Origin: Terriglobus sp. TAA 43
GTDB taxonomy: Bacteria > Acidobacteriota > Terriglobia > Terriglobales > Acidobacteriaceae
Reading direction: 5' to 3'
Assembly: GCF_000800015.1 (NCBI RefSeq)
Contig: NZ_JUGR01000001.1
Span: 2,542,001-2,606,000, forward strand
DNA length: 64,000 nt
Of the stretch, positions 9,534-18,439 are shown piece after piece. The notes under the pieces were generated by a model. That model had not been told where the DNA came from. It did no database searches and saw nothing but the letters and a program-made list of their open reading frames with translations. Every line of letters starts with the position of its first letter. Position 1 is the first letter of the stretch. The translations under genes and the position numbers were made by a program.

Positions 9534-9580
9534 TATAGTTTGTGACCCGAACTATACGAACGCCTCGACTGCGCTGTCAA
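9534..9580 (-). promoter_or_regulatory. Promoter and candidate operator of the SGNH hydrolase
   Basis: On the minus strand a consensus TTGACA (9575-9580) is followed after 18 bases by TATAGT (9551-9556). An exact inverted repeat TATAGTT-N9-AACTATA (9534-9540 and 9550-9556) covers the -10 and start region, a natural place for a repressor to sit. Confidence 0.6.
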
Positions 9581-9658
9581 CGGATTTGCTTACCGGCATG
9601 TATCTTGGCTTGGATTGACTTGCGGCGTGAACATGCCACCTTGAGATGAGGAAACAGA

Positions 9659-10417
9659 ATGGACCTGAACGGACGCACAGCGGTTGTGATTGGCGGAACA
9701 TCCGGCATCGGCAAGGCTATCGCGCTTGGTTTTGCGAAGGCGGGTGCGGATGTTGTCGCGTCTTCGCGTTCTGTCGAAGGTGTCGCGCAAACGGCAGCGG
9801 AGATTCGCGCGCTTGGCCGCAAGACCATTGAAGCAACTTCCGATGTGCAGTCTCGCGTGTCGCTGGAAGACCTTTGCATTCGCGTGCTGGCGGACTTCCC
9901 TTCCGTGGACATTCTTGTGAATGCCGCTGGAATTACGAAACGCGAGCCCACGCTGGATGTTGTGGACGATACGTGGAACAACATCCTGGACGTGAATCTC
10001 ACAGGAACGCTGCGTAGTTGTCAGGTTTTTGGTCGTCACATGATTCAGCAGAAGCGCGGCCGCATTATCAACATTGCGTCGCTCTCAAGCTTTGTGGCGT
10101 TCATGGAAGTCTCTGCGTACTGCGCGAGTAAAGCTGCTGTGGCGTCGCTTACACGCTCGCTTGCGGTGGAATGGTCGCGGCATGGCGTGCTGGTGAATGC
10201 GATTGCACCCGGCATCTTTCCCACTGCGCTGAACAGCAAGATCATTGATAGCCCGCGCGGCCAGGAACTGAAGATGCGCACGCCGATGGATCGCTTCGGC
10301 ACGACAGATGAACTGGTGAGCACCGCGATTTATCTTGCAAGCGATGCCACCAGCTTCACTACAGGACAGATCATTGCGGTGGATGGCGGCTTCCTTGCGA
10401 GTGGCGTGAATCAGTAA
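9659..10417 (+). CDS. Short-chain dehydrogenase/reductase, 252 aa
   Basis: A complete classical SDR. The nucleotide-binding motif GGTSGIG is at residues 12-18 and NAAG at 88-91; the tetrad is Asn113, Ser141 or Ser143, Tyr154 and Lys158 (YCASK). The length is standard and GAGGAAAC precedes the ATG. It resembles gluconate 5-dehydrogenase / 2-deoxy-D-gluconate 3-dehydrogenase (KduD-like) enzymes, which act on sugar acids, but substrates in this family cannot be read from motifs. It is cytoplasmic. It diverges from the SGNH hydrolase and may share its regulatory region. Confidence 0.85.
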   Translation: MDLNGRTAVVIGGTSGIGKAIALGFAKAGADVVASSRSVEGVAQTAAEIRALGRKTIEATSDVQSRVSLEDLCIRVLADFPSVDILVNAAGITKREPTLDVVDDTWNNILDVNLTGTLRSCQVFGRHMIQQKRGRIINIASLSSFVAFMEVSAYCASKAAVASLTRSLAVEWSRHGVLVNAIAPGIFPTALNSKIIDSPRGQELKMRTPMDRFGTTDELVSTAIYLASDATSFTTGQIIAVDGGFLASGVNQ

Positions 10418-10504
10418 AGCACGGAGGCCTCCACGCGGATGGAGGTGACTCCTTCTATACGTTTTCTGCGAAGGATGGCTTGGTCCACCTAGAATAGAGA
10501 TTGC

Positions 10505-12118
10505 TTGGCGGACACGACCTCATCTCAGAACACACGCGGGCGCGCTTCTTCTGCGTTCTCCGCTTCGCTGCTGCTCATGGTCTCCGCGCTGTTGAGCGGT
10601 GTGCTTGGGCTGGTGCGCGGCAAACTCATCGCACACTTCTTTGGTGTGAGCGGTGCGGTGGATGCGTACACGGGCGCATTTCAGCTTCCGGACACCATCT
10701 CATATTTGCTGATTGGCGGCGTTGCTTCCACAACTTTTGTAAAGCTGCTGACGCAATATGAAAACGAAGGGCGACAGACAGAAGGCGATCTTGCGCTTTC
10801 CAATGTGCTCAACGTGATGACGGTCGTGTTGAGTGCAGGGCTGGTCCTTGCCGGTATCTTTGCACCACAGTACGTTCGCTACGTTTTGGAATTGCGCAAT
10901 CCGGAGACGGCGCAACTCTGCGTGCAACTCACGCGCATTCTTCTGGTGAATCAGTTACTGGGATTTGCCGGCGGCATCTTCGGTTCGCGTCTGCTGGTGC
11001 GAAAGATCTTCATCTATCAGGCTGTGCAACCGCTGCTGTACAACGGCGGCATCATCGCGGGAGCCATCCTGCTGCATGCGCGGTTCGGAGTTCATTCGCT
11101 TGCGTACGGTGCAGTGGTGGGAGCGTTCTTTGGCTTCTTTCTCACGTACGTTATTGGTGCCTATTCCATTGGAATGCGTTGGTCGCCGATATTCAATCTA
11201 CGTGATCCGGCGTTGCGCGAGTGGGTGAAGCTGAGCCTGCCGCTGATGCTGGGGCAATCGCTGGTGACGCTTGATCCTTGGATACGAAACCATTTTGCGG
11301 GCCACACAGAGGGCGCGATTTCGCTGATGAGTTATTCGCGCCAGCTGTTCAATGCGCCTATGAACATCATTGGACCTGCAGCGGGCGCGGCTTCCCTGCC
11401 ATTCTTTGCGTCGCTTTGGTTGAAGGATAAGTCTGCGTTCAACTCTGCAGTAAACCGATCTGTTTCGCGACTTCTGGCTGTGAGTCTGTTGCTTACATCT
11501 GTGATGATTGCGCTGGCGCAGCCCATCATTGATGTTGCATTGCGTGGCGGAAAGTTCCACGGCGGCGATGCTTCGGCGGCGGCATCACTGTTTGTTTTGT
11601 TTTGCTATTCGCTAGTCTTCTGGGCATCGCAGAACCTGTATGCGCGTGCGTTTTACGCTGTTGGCAACACGCTTACGCCTATGATCTCTGGCACCGTTGT
11701 TACGGTGCTTTCGCTGCCGGTGTATGCATTGCTTTTCCGCACACATGGAATTGCGGGATTGGTCATTGCGTCAGACATTGGCATTGCTGCGCACATGATT
11801 GCGCTGGCTGTCCTGCTGAATCGTAAGGGCATGGTGCGTGTTGCCGACCTGGAATGGAGTGAGCTTGGCAAGTCTTCGCTGGCCGCCATTCTTGGTGGAT
11901 GCGCCGCTGCATTCTCGCTGCGTTATCTGCCGCAGGGAACGACATTTGTTACGGCTCTGCTGCGACTGGCCACGGGGACAGCGGCGTGGCTTGTTGTAGT
12001 GGTTGTCATGCTGTTGCTTACACGTTCTGCACTGCCTGCAGTTGTTCTGCGTAGAAAGAGGAAGCCGGCTTCTGCTGCTGCGCCGTTGGTTGAGGCATCC
12101 GATGCACCCGACCGATAG
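10505..12118 (+). CDS. murJ: MurJ/MviN-family lipid II flippase-like protein, 537 aa
   Basis: An inner-membrane protein with about 14 hydrophobic segments, the normal length for MurJ. The N-terminal part (SASLLLMVSALLSGVLGLVRGKLIAHFFG...DAYTGAFQLPD) matches the MviN/MurJ pattern, including the conserved Arg and 'DAF/DAY..AF..P' region. MurJ moves lipid II across the membrane for peptidoglycan synthesis. The start is TTG at 10505; no better in-frame start gives the full first helix, and the ribosome binding site is weak. The C-terminus is basic then acidic (RRKRKPASAAAP). A GNAT gene overlaps its 3' end by 17 bases. Related MATE/polysaccharide flippases are an alternative. Confidence 0.75.
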   Translation: MADTTSSQNTRGRASSAFSASLLLMVSALLSGVLGLVRGKLIAHFFGVSGAVDAYTGAFQLPDTISYLLIGGVASTTFVKLLTQYENEGRQTEGDLALSNVLNVMTVVLSAGLVLAGIFAPQYVRYVLELRNPETAQLCVQLTRILLVNQLLGFAGGIFGSRLLVRKIFIYQAVQPLLYNGGIIAGAILLHARFGVHSLAYGAVVGAFFGFFLTYVIGAYSIGMRWSPIFNLRDPALREWVKLSLPLMLGQSLVTLDPWIRNHFAGHTEGAISLMSYSRQLFNAPMNIIGPAAGAASLPFFASLWLKDKSAFNSAVNRSVSRLLAVSLLLTSVMIALAQPIIDVALRGGKFHGGDASAAASLFVLFCYSLVFWASQNLYARAFYAVGNTLTPMISGTVVTVLSLPVYALLFRTHGIAGLVIASDIGIAAHMIALAVLLNRKGMVRVADLEWSELGKSSLAAILGGCAAAFSLRYLPQGTTFVTALLRLATGTAAWLVVVVVMLLLTRSALPAVVLRRKRKPASAAAPLVEASDAPDR

Positions 12119-12611
12119 CGCGCGTCTGCGTTTTCGTACATGGCGCGACGAGGACCTTCCGCTGGCCATTGCTCTCTGGACGGACGACGATGTGATGCGG
12201 CACATGGGCGGCGCTCGTTCCGTTGCGCAGGCTGAAGAGCGTTTCCATGAAGAGTGCGCTAACCAGCAGAGGTATGACTTTCAATACTGGCCAATATTTT
12301 CGTTGGAGACAGGCGAGCATGCTGGATGTGCGGGGCTTCGTCCGTTTCACTGCTCACTGGATGAACTTGAAATCGGTGTGCACGTTGCACGGCCATTCTG
12401 GAGCGGACGCTATGGCGAAGAAGCCGCACGCGCAGTGATGACGCATGCGTGGGCCCACACAGCGGCTTCGGCGATTGTTGCAGGGCATGGTCCGGATAAC
12501 GCAAACTCGCAGGCACTGATTGAGCGGCTAGGGTTCGTGTATACCCACCACGAACCCTGGGGACCGCATCAACGCATGCATCCGTACTATCGGTCGGACC
12601 GGCCTCTGTAG
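12102..12611 (+). CDS. GNAT-family N-acetyltransferase, 169 aa
   Basis: The ATG at 12102 lies inside the end of the flippase gene (17-base overlap), suggesting translational coupling. The protein begins with the 'SARLRFRTWRDEDLPLAIALW' pattern of the RimJ/RimL group, has a beta-bulge region (LDELEIGVHVARPFWSGRYGEEAARAVM) corresponding to the acetyl-CoA-binding loop, and ends with the NSQALIERLGF signature. It should acetylate an amine or alpha-amino group using acetyl-CoA; the acceptor is unknown. It is cytoplasmic and ends 4 bases before the convergent tannase-like gene. Confidence 0.85.
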   Translation: MHPTDSARLRFRTWRDEDLPLAIALWTDDDVMRHMGGARSVAQAEERFHEECANQQRYDFQYWPIFSLETGEHAGCAGLRPFHCSLDELEIGVHVARPFWSGRYGEEAARAVMTHAWAHTAASAIVAGHGPDNANSQALIERLGFVYTHHEPWGPHQRMHPYYRSDRPL

Positions 12612-12615
12612 CTGC

Positions 12616-14175
12616 TCAATCTGCTTTGCAGGTGAAACTGTCGGGCTGATTCGGATCGCCTTTGCCGTTGTACACAGCGCGTTTCGGATAAGCGCATAGC
12701 GGACGCACGATCTGCGGCACTCGCGGATCTTTCGGCGTGGTGGCGAGGATCATCTCAGGGGCTGTGCCCTTCTCTGCCCACACCTGCAGCAGATCCATCG
12801 CGCCGGAGCCTTTGCCGTTTGCTGCGGGAAATCCAAGCTGACCAAAGAGGCTTGGCCCAGGGCCACCGAGGCAATGTTCCACTCCGGGCGCCATGAACAG
12901 TCGCACCGTTTGCCCAGCTTTCGCTTCGCCCATGGTCTTCTTCACAGCGTTGAAGTAGTTCACCGTGTTCCATGGCGAGATGCCAGGGTCGTTCCAGCCG
13001 TGATACAGAATCAGCTTGCCGCCATGCGCTGCGAATGCGGAAAGATCAGCGTTGGTGGCATCAACTTCTTTGGCTGCGCCTTCCATGCCACGTCGCAAAG
13101 CATCTTCCGTATTGGCCGCGAGCGGGTTCCACTTGGGGTCGTTGTAGACCATGTAGCGGAAGTAGTTGGTTACATACGCGCCGCCGCTGCCGGTGGTGGG
13201 TGCCGTGCCGAGAATCCAGCTCTTCCATCCCGCGCCTTCATCGCCTGGAACGTAACCGGGAAAGATGGTCTGTCCCTTTGCATCTTTGCTGCCGGTATAC
13301 AGCGCGCGAAGTGTCTGCACCTGTTTTGGCGTCAGGCAACTGGTGTCTTCAGCGCCTTTGCAGGTGAGCACTGCAGGATCAAACCGGCAGTGTTCTGGAT
13401 CGCTGAGGATGCCGTCCTTCACGCCGTCCTGTGCATCACATGCGGCGAGCGAGGCTGCATGAATTGCCGGCAGCTTCATGCTGGAGAAGAACGCTGTTGG
13501 GTCATCGCCCATGGCCTGCGCCATTGCAAGACCGTTGGTCAGCATGTGCGTCCAGTTGTTGGCGGGAGCGCCAGCGAGAATGCCGTCATAGTCTTGCGGG
13601 AAACGCTGTGCTTCCATCAGCGCTTCACGCCCACCGTCGCTGCATGAGTCGAAGTATGCCTTCTCCTGCGGCTTGCCGTAGTAAGCCTTCACCATGGTCT
13701 TCGTCACGCCTGCGGTGAGATGAACCGCGCGCCAGGCGAAGTCTTTGATCTTCTCGGGATGTCCGAAGGCCCAGCTTGCATCCTCAGAATCGGCCTGATG
13801 GCCTGCGTCAGAATCGCCACTGGCGTAACCCGCCAACACATTCGCACCCATCTGCTGATAGCCGATGGAACCGGCGAAGCCGCCGTTGCCCACGTCTACG
13901 ATCTTGCCGTTCCATCCCGTCTGCGGCAGCCATACTTCAAAACGGATCTTGGAATCGGTCGTAGGGTGCAGGATGCCTTTCACCACACACAACGGAGGCA
14001 GCATCAGCCCCGGCGTGGATATGGGTGCGGCAAAGGGCTGCGAAGGCACTTCGGTGGCGGAAAGTATGGTGGCGTCCGGCACCGCTAGCTTCTTCAGCGA
14101 TGCGCAATCCTGGGCGGCAAAGGCGGAGGCGGGAAGGGAAATGAGACTCAGCGCAAGTAAAGAAGAGCGAATCAT
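12616..14175 (-). CDS. Tannase/feruloyl esterase-family hydrolase, 519 aa
   Basis: A secreted alpha/beta hydrolase with a signal peptide (residues 1-21, ending AFA). The nucleophile elbow reads Cys178-Ser179-Asp180-Gly181-Gly182, the CSxGG motif typical of tannases, feruloyl esterases and MHETases in which Cys is disulfide-linked to the Cys following the catalytic His. The partner PGVEHCLGG is present near the C-terminus. The family hydrolyses ester bonds of phenolic acids such as gallic or ferulic acid attached to sugars. The length matches the family (about 520). It is divergent from the first TonB-type receptor and could share substrates with it. Confidence 0.88.
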   Translation of the reverse strand: MIRSSLLALSLISLPASAFAAQDCASLKKLAVPDATILSATEVPSQPFAAPISTPGLMLPPLCVVKGILHPTTDSKIRFEVWLPQTGWNGKIVDVGNGGFAGSIGYQQMGANVLAGYASGDSDAGHQADSEDASWAFGHPEKIKDFAWRAVHLTAGVTKTMVKAYYGKPQEKAYFDSCSDGGREALMEAQRFPQDYDGILAGAPANNWTHMLTNGLAMAQAMGDDPTAFFSSMKLPAIHAASLAACDAQDGVKDGILSDPEHCRFDPAVLTCKGAEDTSCLTPKQVQTLRALYTGSKDAKGQTIFPGYVPGDEGAGWKSWILGTAPTTGSGGAYVTNYFRYMVYNDPKWNPLAANTEDALRRGMEGAAKEVDATNADLSAFAAHGGKLILYHGWNDPGISPWNTVNYFNAVKKTMGEAKAGQTVRLFMAPGVEHCLGGPGPSLFGQLGFPAANGKGSGAMDLLQVWAEKGTAPEMILATTPKDPRVPQIVRPLCAYPKRAVYNGKGDPNQPDSFTCKAD

Positions 14176-14529
14176 AACGCGACCACTCTATACCCGTCCT
14201 GACCGGAAGCCCGTGAAATTTCTGCCGGCCGGGGCTGTAGCGTTTTGCAATTTCATACGCTTGAAGCGATAATCGCACTATGGCGTTCCGCTCCTTCGCA
14301 ACTCGTTCCTGTTGTTGCCGCTAAGTTTTGAGCGTTCGCCCCTCCACGTTTCCCTTCTTTTCTGAACTCCTTCCAGCCTGATCCCCTTCAGGCAGCGAGC
14401 TTGCCACCCGTGTATTCCGGTTTCGCGAATCCGTGTTGTTGTTGTCGCTGACACCCCGCTCGTAGTTGCGGCACATCGCCGCGCATTTCTTCCTACACAG
14501 ATCGACATACACAAAAGGATTCCTCGCGC
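14176..14529. promoter_or_regulatory. Divergent intergenic region with receptor promoter and long leader
   Basis: TTGCAA (14245-14250), 17 bases and GATAAT (14268-14273) form a good plus-strand promoter, implying a leader of about 250 bases before the receptor ATG at 14530. The leader is pyrimidine-rich. I found no obvious riboswitch fold or leader peptide. The tannase promoter must also lie here but is not clear. Confidence 0.5.
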
Positions 14530-17500
14530 ATGTTTTCGCGTCGCTATCGTCTTGCATCCGTTGCACTCGCTCTTATCGCTACCTCCGCTCAACCGTCGCT
14601 CGTAGCCCAGGTTGTTGGTAGCACCATTCATGGTGTCGTAACGGACTCGTCTGGTGCTGCCGTTTCTGGCGCCGCCGTCGTTGTACGCGACGAAGATACT
14701 GGTACGGAGCGCCGCCTGGTCACCGATGCAGCAGGACGATACGCCGCGCCATCTGTGGCTGTTGGCACCTACAGCATCTCCGTGCAGGCCGCGGGCTTTG
14801 CGTCGGAAAAGCACAGCGGCATCAGCCTCACTGTGGGACAGGCCGTTGCGTTTGATCTGCATCTGCGTGTTGCTTCGGAGGCGCAGCAGGTCAGCGTGAC
14901 CGACAGTGCACCTACCGTGAATCTTTCGAACGAACAGGTCTCCGGTCTGGTGAACGAACGACAGGTGAAGGACCTGCCGCTGAACGGCCGAAGCTACGAC
15001 CAGCTCATCACCTTGAATCCCGCGACGGTGAATTACACCTCGCAGCGGTCGGGTTCGGTGGGTACATCAAACTCGTCGGTGGGCAATATGTTTTCTGTCT
15101 CAGGGCGACGTCCTCAGGACAATCTTTACCTGCTGAACGGTGTGGAATACACCGGCGCGTCGTTGATCAATGTAACGCCCGGCGGTACCAGCGGGCAGTT
15201 GCTGGGTGTGGAGGCTGTACGCGAATTCAATGTGGTGTCTGACACGTATGGCGCCAGCTATGGCAAGAGGCAGGGTGCACAGATCAGCATCGTTACGGCG
15301 TCAGGAACGAACCGCGTGCATGGTTCGGCGTATGAGTTTTTGCGGAACTCCGCGCTGGATGCGCGCAACTACTTCGATCAGGCAAAGAAGCCGAACTTCC
15401 AACGCAATAATTTTGGTGCTGCGTTGGGCGGGCCTATTCGTAAAGACAAGGTGTTTCTCTTCGGCAACTACGAAGGCTATCGCCAGAACCTTGGTTTGAG
15501 TGACGTTACGCTGGTGCCGAATGCGGCATCGCGCGCATCAGCAGTGGCATCGGTAAAGCCGCTACTCAACCTGTGGCCTATTGCAAATGGACCGGATCTT
15601 GGTTCGGGTATCGCGATTGCCTATTCGACGCCGACGCAGCACATTCGTGAAGACTTTGGCACGGCACGCGCCGATGTGAATCTCACCGCGAATGATCTGT
15701 TGTTTGGTGTGTATACCGTGGATGATTCGACGGCGCACACGCCCACGCAGAATCCGCTTTCGTTGATTGACGAAGCGTTGCGCGAGCAGGTGTTCAGCGT
15801 GCAGGAGCAGCATGTGTTTTCGCCACGTGTGTTGAACACAGCCCGTTTCGGCTTTTCGCGCGCCAGCTTTTACTTCCTCGGCTCGGTACCTGCGGATGTT
15901 GCTGCTGTCGCTGGCACATTTGTTCCGGGTAAGCCGGTAGGCGCGATTGTGATCGCGGGATCGACGGCCTCTAATGGTTCTTCGCAAATCACCGGTGCGG
16001 GTGCGAACGTTGGGTCGAACAATGCGATCACGCGCAACCTGTTCACTTTCGACGACCACGTTTACATCACGCTGGGCAATCACACGCTGGAAGCAGGTGG
16101 ATGGTTGCAGCGTCTGCAATCGAATGACAACCTGGCGCAGAACCAGTACGGACAGGCCAGCTTTGCATCGCTATCGACGTTTCTCGCAGGCAATATCAAA
16201 ACGTTCACCGTTGTGCCTTCGCCAACGGAACTGGCATGGCGAAGCTGGTTTGGTGCGGCCTATGTGGAAGACACGTGGAAGGCACATCGCAATCTGGAAC
16301 TGAGCTATGGTCTGCGCTTTGAAAGCAGCAATGGTTTCAATGAAGCGCGGGGCCGCGCTGGTGTGTACACGCTGACCAACGGCGTCATCAGCACCAATCC
16401 CACCGTGGGCAGCAATGGCCTGTTGAACAATCGCGCGAAGTTCCTGCCACAGCCCCGAGTTGGGCTTGCATGGAATGTGAGTGGCGATGGCAAAACCGCA
16501 GTGCGCGCCAGCTTCGGTCTGCATCATTCGCTGCTGGACAACCTGGATTATCGATTCGATCAGGCTGCGCCGTTTAATACGACGCTTTCATACAGCGGTA
16601 CTACTGTTGCGAATCCAACGTCTGGCGCGGCAGGTTTGATCTCACCTTCGAATGTGCAGACGGATATTGCGACGCCAACGGTTGCGTCCTATACGTTGCG
16701 TATTGAACGCCAGCTTGCACCGAATCTCTCGTTGACTGCGGGCTACATTGGATCGCATGGCTATCACCAGATTTTGAGCGAGAACCAGAACGAACCGGCA
16801 TCGATCACCTGCAACAACAATTGCCCCACCGGTGTGCCCAACGGCACGCTGTATTACCCGAACACCACGCGCGCGAATCCTGCCGTGGCGAACACCACAT
16901 CGTGGGTGTCGCAGGGCGTCAGCAATTACAACGGCCTGTTGTTGGACTTGAAGCGGAACTTAGCCAGCGGTCTGCAGTTCCGCGCGGTTTATACCTTCAG
17001 CAAGAATCTGGATAACGGATCGGCGTGGAACACGAGCGTCTCTGCGAATACACCTGCGTTCGTTTCTTATCCGAAGAACCCCGCGCTGGATTACGGTACT
17101 GCTTCCACGGATGTTCGTCATCTTGCAGCGTTCAACGGAACGTACAATCTGCCGTTCGGTCACGGCCATGCACTCGCTTCGAACAGCGGTGCGTTCACCA
17201 ATGAACTGGTGAGCGGATGGATGGTGAGCACGATCCTTACGCTGCAGAGTGGTCTGCCGTTCTCACCGCAGCTTGGCTATAACCCCACAGGTTCCGGCGA
17301 TACGCGTAACCCAGTTCGCCCGAATGTAAACCCCGGCTTCAACGGCAAGCTAGTCAATAAAGGCACGACAGCTCAGCGTGTGGCACAGTACTTCAATCCT
17401 GCGGCATTCAGTGCGCCCGCATATGGTACGGTAGGCAATCTGGGACGCGACACGCTGAATGCTCCGGGTTACGCGAACTGGGATCTGTCACTACAAAAGA

Positions 17501-17727
17501 CCACTTCGATTGGCGAACGTGTGCTGGCGCAGTTCCGTGTGGAGAGTTTCAATCTTTTGAATCACACGAATCTGCTGAGCCCGAATGCGGTGATCTATTC
17601 TTCCGGCCCATCGCAAGGCACCACAGCAAATCAAACTGCAGCGATTGTCGCAAGCCCTACTGCGGGTGTCATCACAGCGGCTGCGACTTCGCGACAATTG
17701 CAATTGAGTCTGAAATTGAGCTTCTAA
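14530..17727 (+). CDS. TonB-dependent receptor-like protein with CarboxypepD_reg domain, 1065 aa
   Basis: Signal peptide (residues 1-27), then a carboxypeptidase-regulatory Ig-like domain (STIHGVVTDSSGAAVSGAAV...GFASEKHSG, about 30-115), a plug-like region with NDLPLNGR-type motif (VKDLPLNGRSYDQL, about 150-163) and a long C-terminal beta-barrel ending QLQLSLKLSF. This is the standard layout of the expanded acidobacterial Oar-like TonB receptors that bring oligosaccharides or other large ligands across the outer membrane. AAAGGA lies upstream of the ATG. The ligand is unknown. Its position beside a tannase-like esterase and a sugar O-acetyltransferase suggests a plant-derived, acylated carbohydrate. 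Confidence 0.88.
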   Translation: MFSRRYRLASVALALIATSAQPSLVAQVVGSTIHGVVTDSSGAAVSGAAVVVRDEDTGTERRLVTDAAGRYAAPSVAVGTYSISVQAAGFASEKHSGISLTVGQAVAFDLHLRVASEAQQVSVTDSAPTVNLSNEQVSGLVNERQVKDLPLNGRSYDQLITLNPATVNYTSQRSGSVGTSNSSVGNMFSVSGRRPQDNLYLLNGVEYTGASLINVTPGGTSGQLLGVEAVREFNVVSDTYGASYGKRQGAQISIVTASGTNRVHGSAYEFLRNSALDARNYFDQAKKPNFQRNNFGAALGGPIRKDKVFLFGNYEGYRQNLGLSDVTLVPNAASRASAVASVKPLLNLWPIANGPDLGSGIAIAYSTPTQHIREDFGTARADVNLTANDLLFGVYTVDDSTAHTPTQNPLSLIDEALREQVFSVQEQHVFSPRVLNTARFGFSRASFYFLGSVPADVAAVAGTFVPGKPVGAIVIAGSTASNGSSQITGAGANVGSNNAITRNLFTFDDHVYITLGNHTLEAGGWLQRLQSNDNLAQNQYGQASFASLSTFLAGNIKTFTVVPSPTELAWRSWFGAAYVEDTWKAHRNLELSYGLRFESSNGFNEARGRAGVYTLTNGVISTNPTVGSNGLLNNRAKFLPQPRVGLAWNVSGDGKTAVRASFGLHHSLLDNLDYRFDQAAPFNTTLSYSGTTVANPTSGAAGLISPSNVQTDIATPTVASYTLRIERQLAPNLSLTAGYIGSHGYHQILSENQNEPASITCNNNCPTGVPNGTLYYPNTTRANPAVANTTSWVSQGVSNYNGLLLDLKRNLASGLQFRAVYTFSKNLDNGSAWNTSVSANTPAFVSYPKNPALDYGTASTDVRHLAAFNGTYNLPFGHGHALASNSGAFTNELVSGWMVSTILTLQSGLPFSPQLGYNPTGSGDTRNPVRPNVNPGFNGKLVNKGTTAQRVAQYFNPAAFSAPAYGTVGNLGRDTLNAPGYANWDLSLQKTTSIGERVLAQFRVESFNLLNHTNLLSPNAVIYSSGPSQGTTANQTAAIVASPTAGVITAAATSRQLQLSLKLSF

Positions 17728-17750
17728 ATAAAGCGCCGTTCTACTTCTTG

Positions 17751-17790
17751 ATTTCCCGCTGTTGCTCAGGTGGCAGCGGGAAATTTCTTT
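17751..17790 (+). terminator. Rho-independent terminator of the first TonB-type receptor
   Basis: ATTTCCCGCTG (17751-17761) pairs exactly with CAGCGGGAAAT (17774-17784), followed by TTCTTTT. Confidence 0.85.
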
Positions 17791-17851
17791 TGCGAGTGGA
17801 GCGACGCCAAGCGTAAACAACGCGCATCCTCTTAACCCAATCCAAACAAAG

Positions 17852-18439
17852 ATGGCGAACCGCACCGAACGCGAAAAGATGCTCGCAGGCGAGCTCTACG
17901 ATCCCTTTGACCCGGAACTGATGGAAGGCAGGGAACGCGCACGCGACCTTTGCCATTCGTTAAACAACACGCGCGACCGCGATGCGGATGAACGCCGCTC
18001 GCTGATGCGTCTGCTGTTTGGCAAAGGTGGCGACACCGTGTGGATGCAGCCACCTTTCTTTTGCGACTATGGCGCAAACATTGAGTTGGGTGAACGCGTG
18101 TTCTTCAACTTCAACTGCATTGTGCTGGATGTATGCCGCGTCATCATTGGCGATTACACGCAGATTGGCAGCGGTGTGCAGATTCTTACACCGCTGCATC
18201 CGTTGGAGGCATCGCTGCGTCGTCAGCAGGAATACGGCGCACCGGTCACCATTGGCAACGACGTATGGATTGGTGCAGGTGCGCTGATTCTTCCTGGCGT
18301 CGCCATTGGAGATCGCACGGTGATTGGTGCGGGCAGTGTGGTCACACGCGACATTCCTTCGGATGTGCTGGCCGTTGGCAATCCATGCCGCGTGCTCCGG
18401 CCCATCACATCAGAAGATCGCGCGAGGACTAAGCCATGA
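17852..18439 (+). CDS. Maltose/galactoside O-acetyltransferase-like protein, 195 aa
   Basis: A left-handed beta-helix acetyltransferase. The N-terminal maltose-acetyltransferase region (EKMLAGELYDPFDPELMEGRERAR) is followed by hexapeptide repeats (IELGERVFFNFNCIVLDVC through IGNDVWIGAGALILPGV) and the typical end VVTRDIPSDVLAVGNPCRVLR. The likely catalytic His is in LTPLHPLEA. The family transfers acetyl from acetyl-CoA to the 6-OH of glucose, maltose or galactosides. The ATG at 17852 was chosen because the family's N-terminus starts there. The 3' end overlaps the convergent mutarotase-like gene by 11 bases. Confidence 0.9.
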   Translation: MANRTEREKMLAGELYDPFDPELMEGRERARDLCHSLNNTRDRDADERRSLMRLLFGKGGDTVWMQPPFFCDYGANIELGERVFFNFNCIVLDVCRVIIGDYTQIGSGVQILTPLHPLEASLRRQQEYGAPVTIGNDVWIGAGALILPGVAIGDRTVIGAGSVVTRDIPSDVLAVGNPCRVLRPITSEDRARTKP

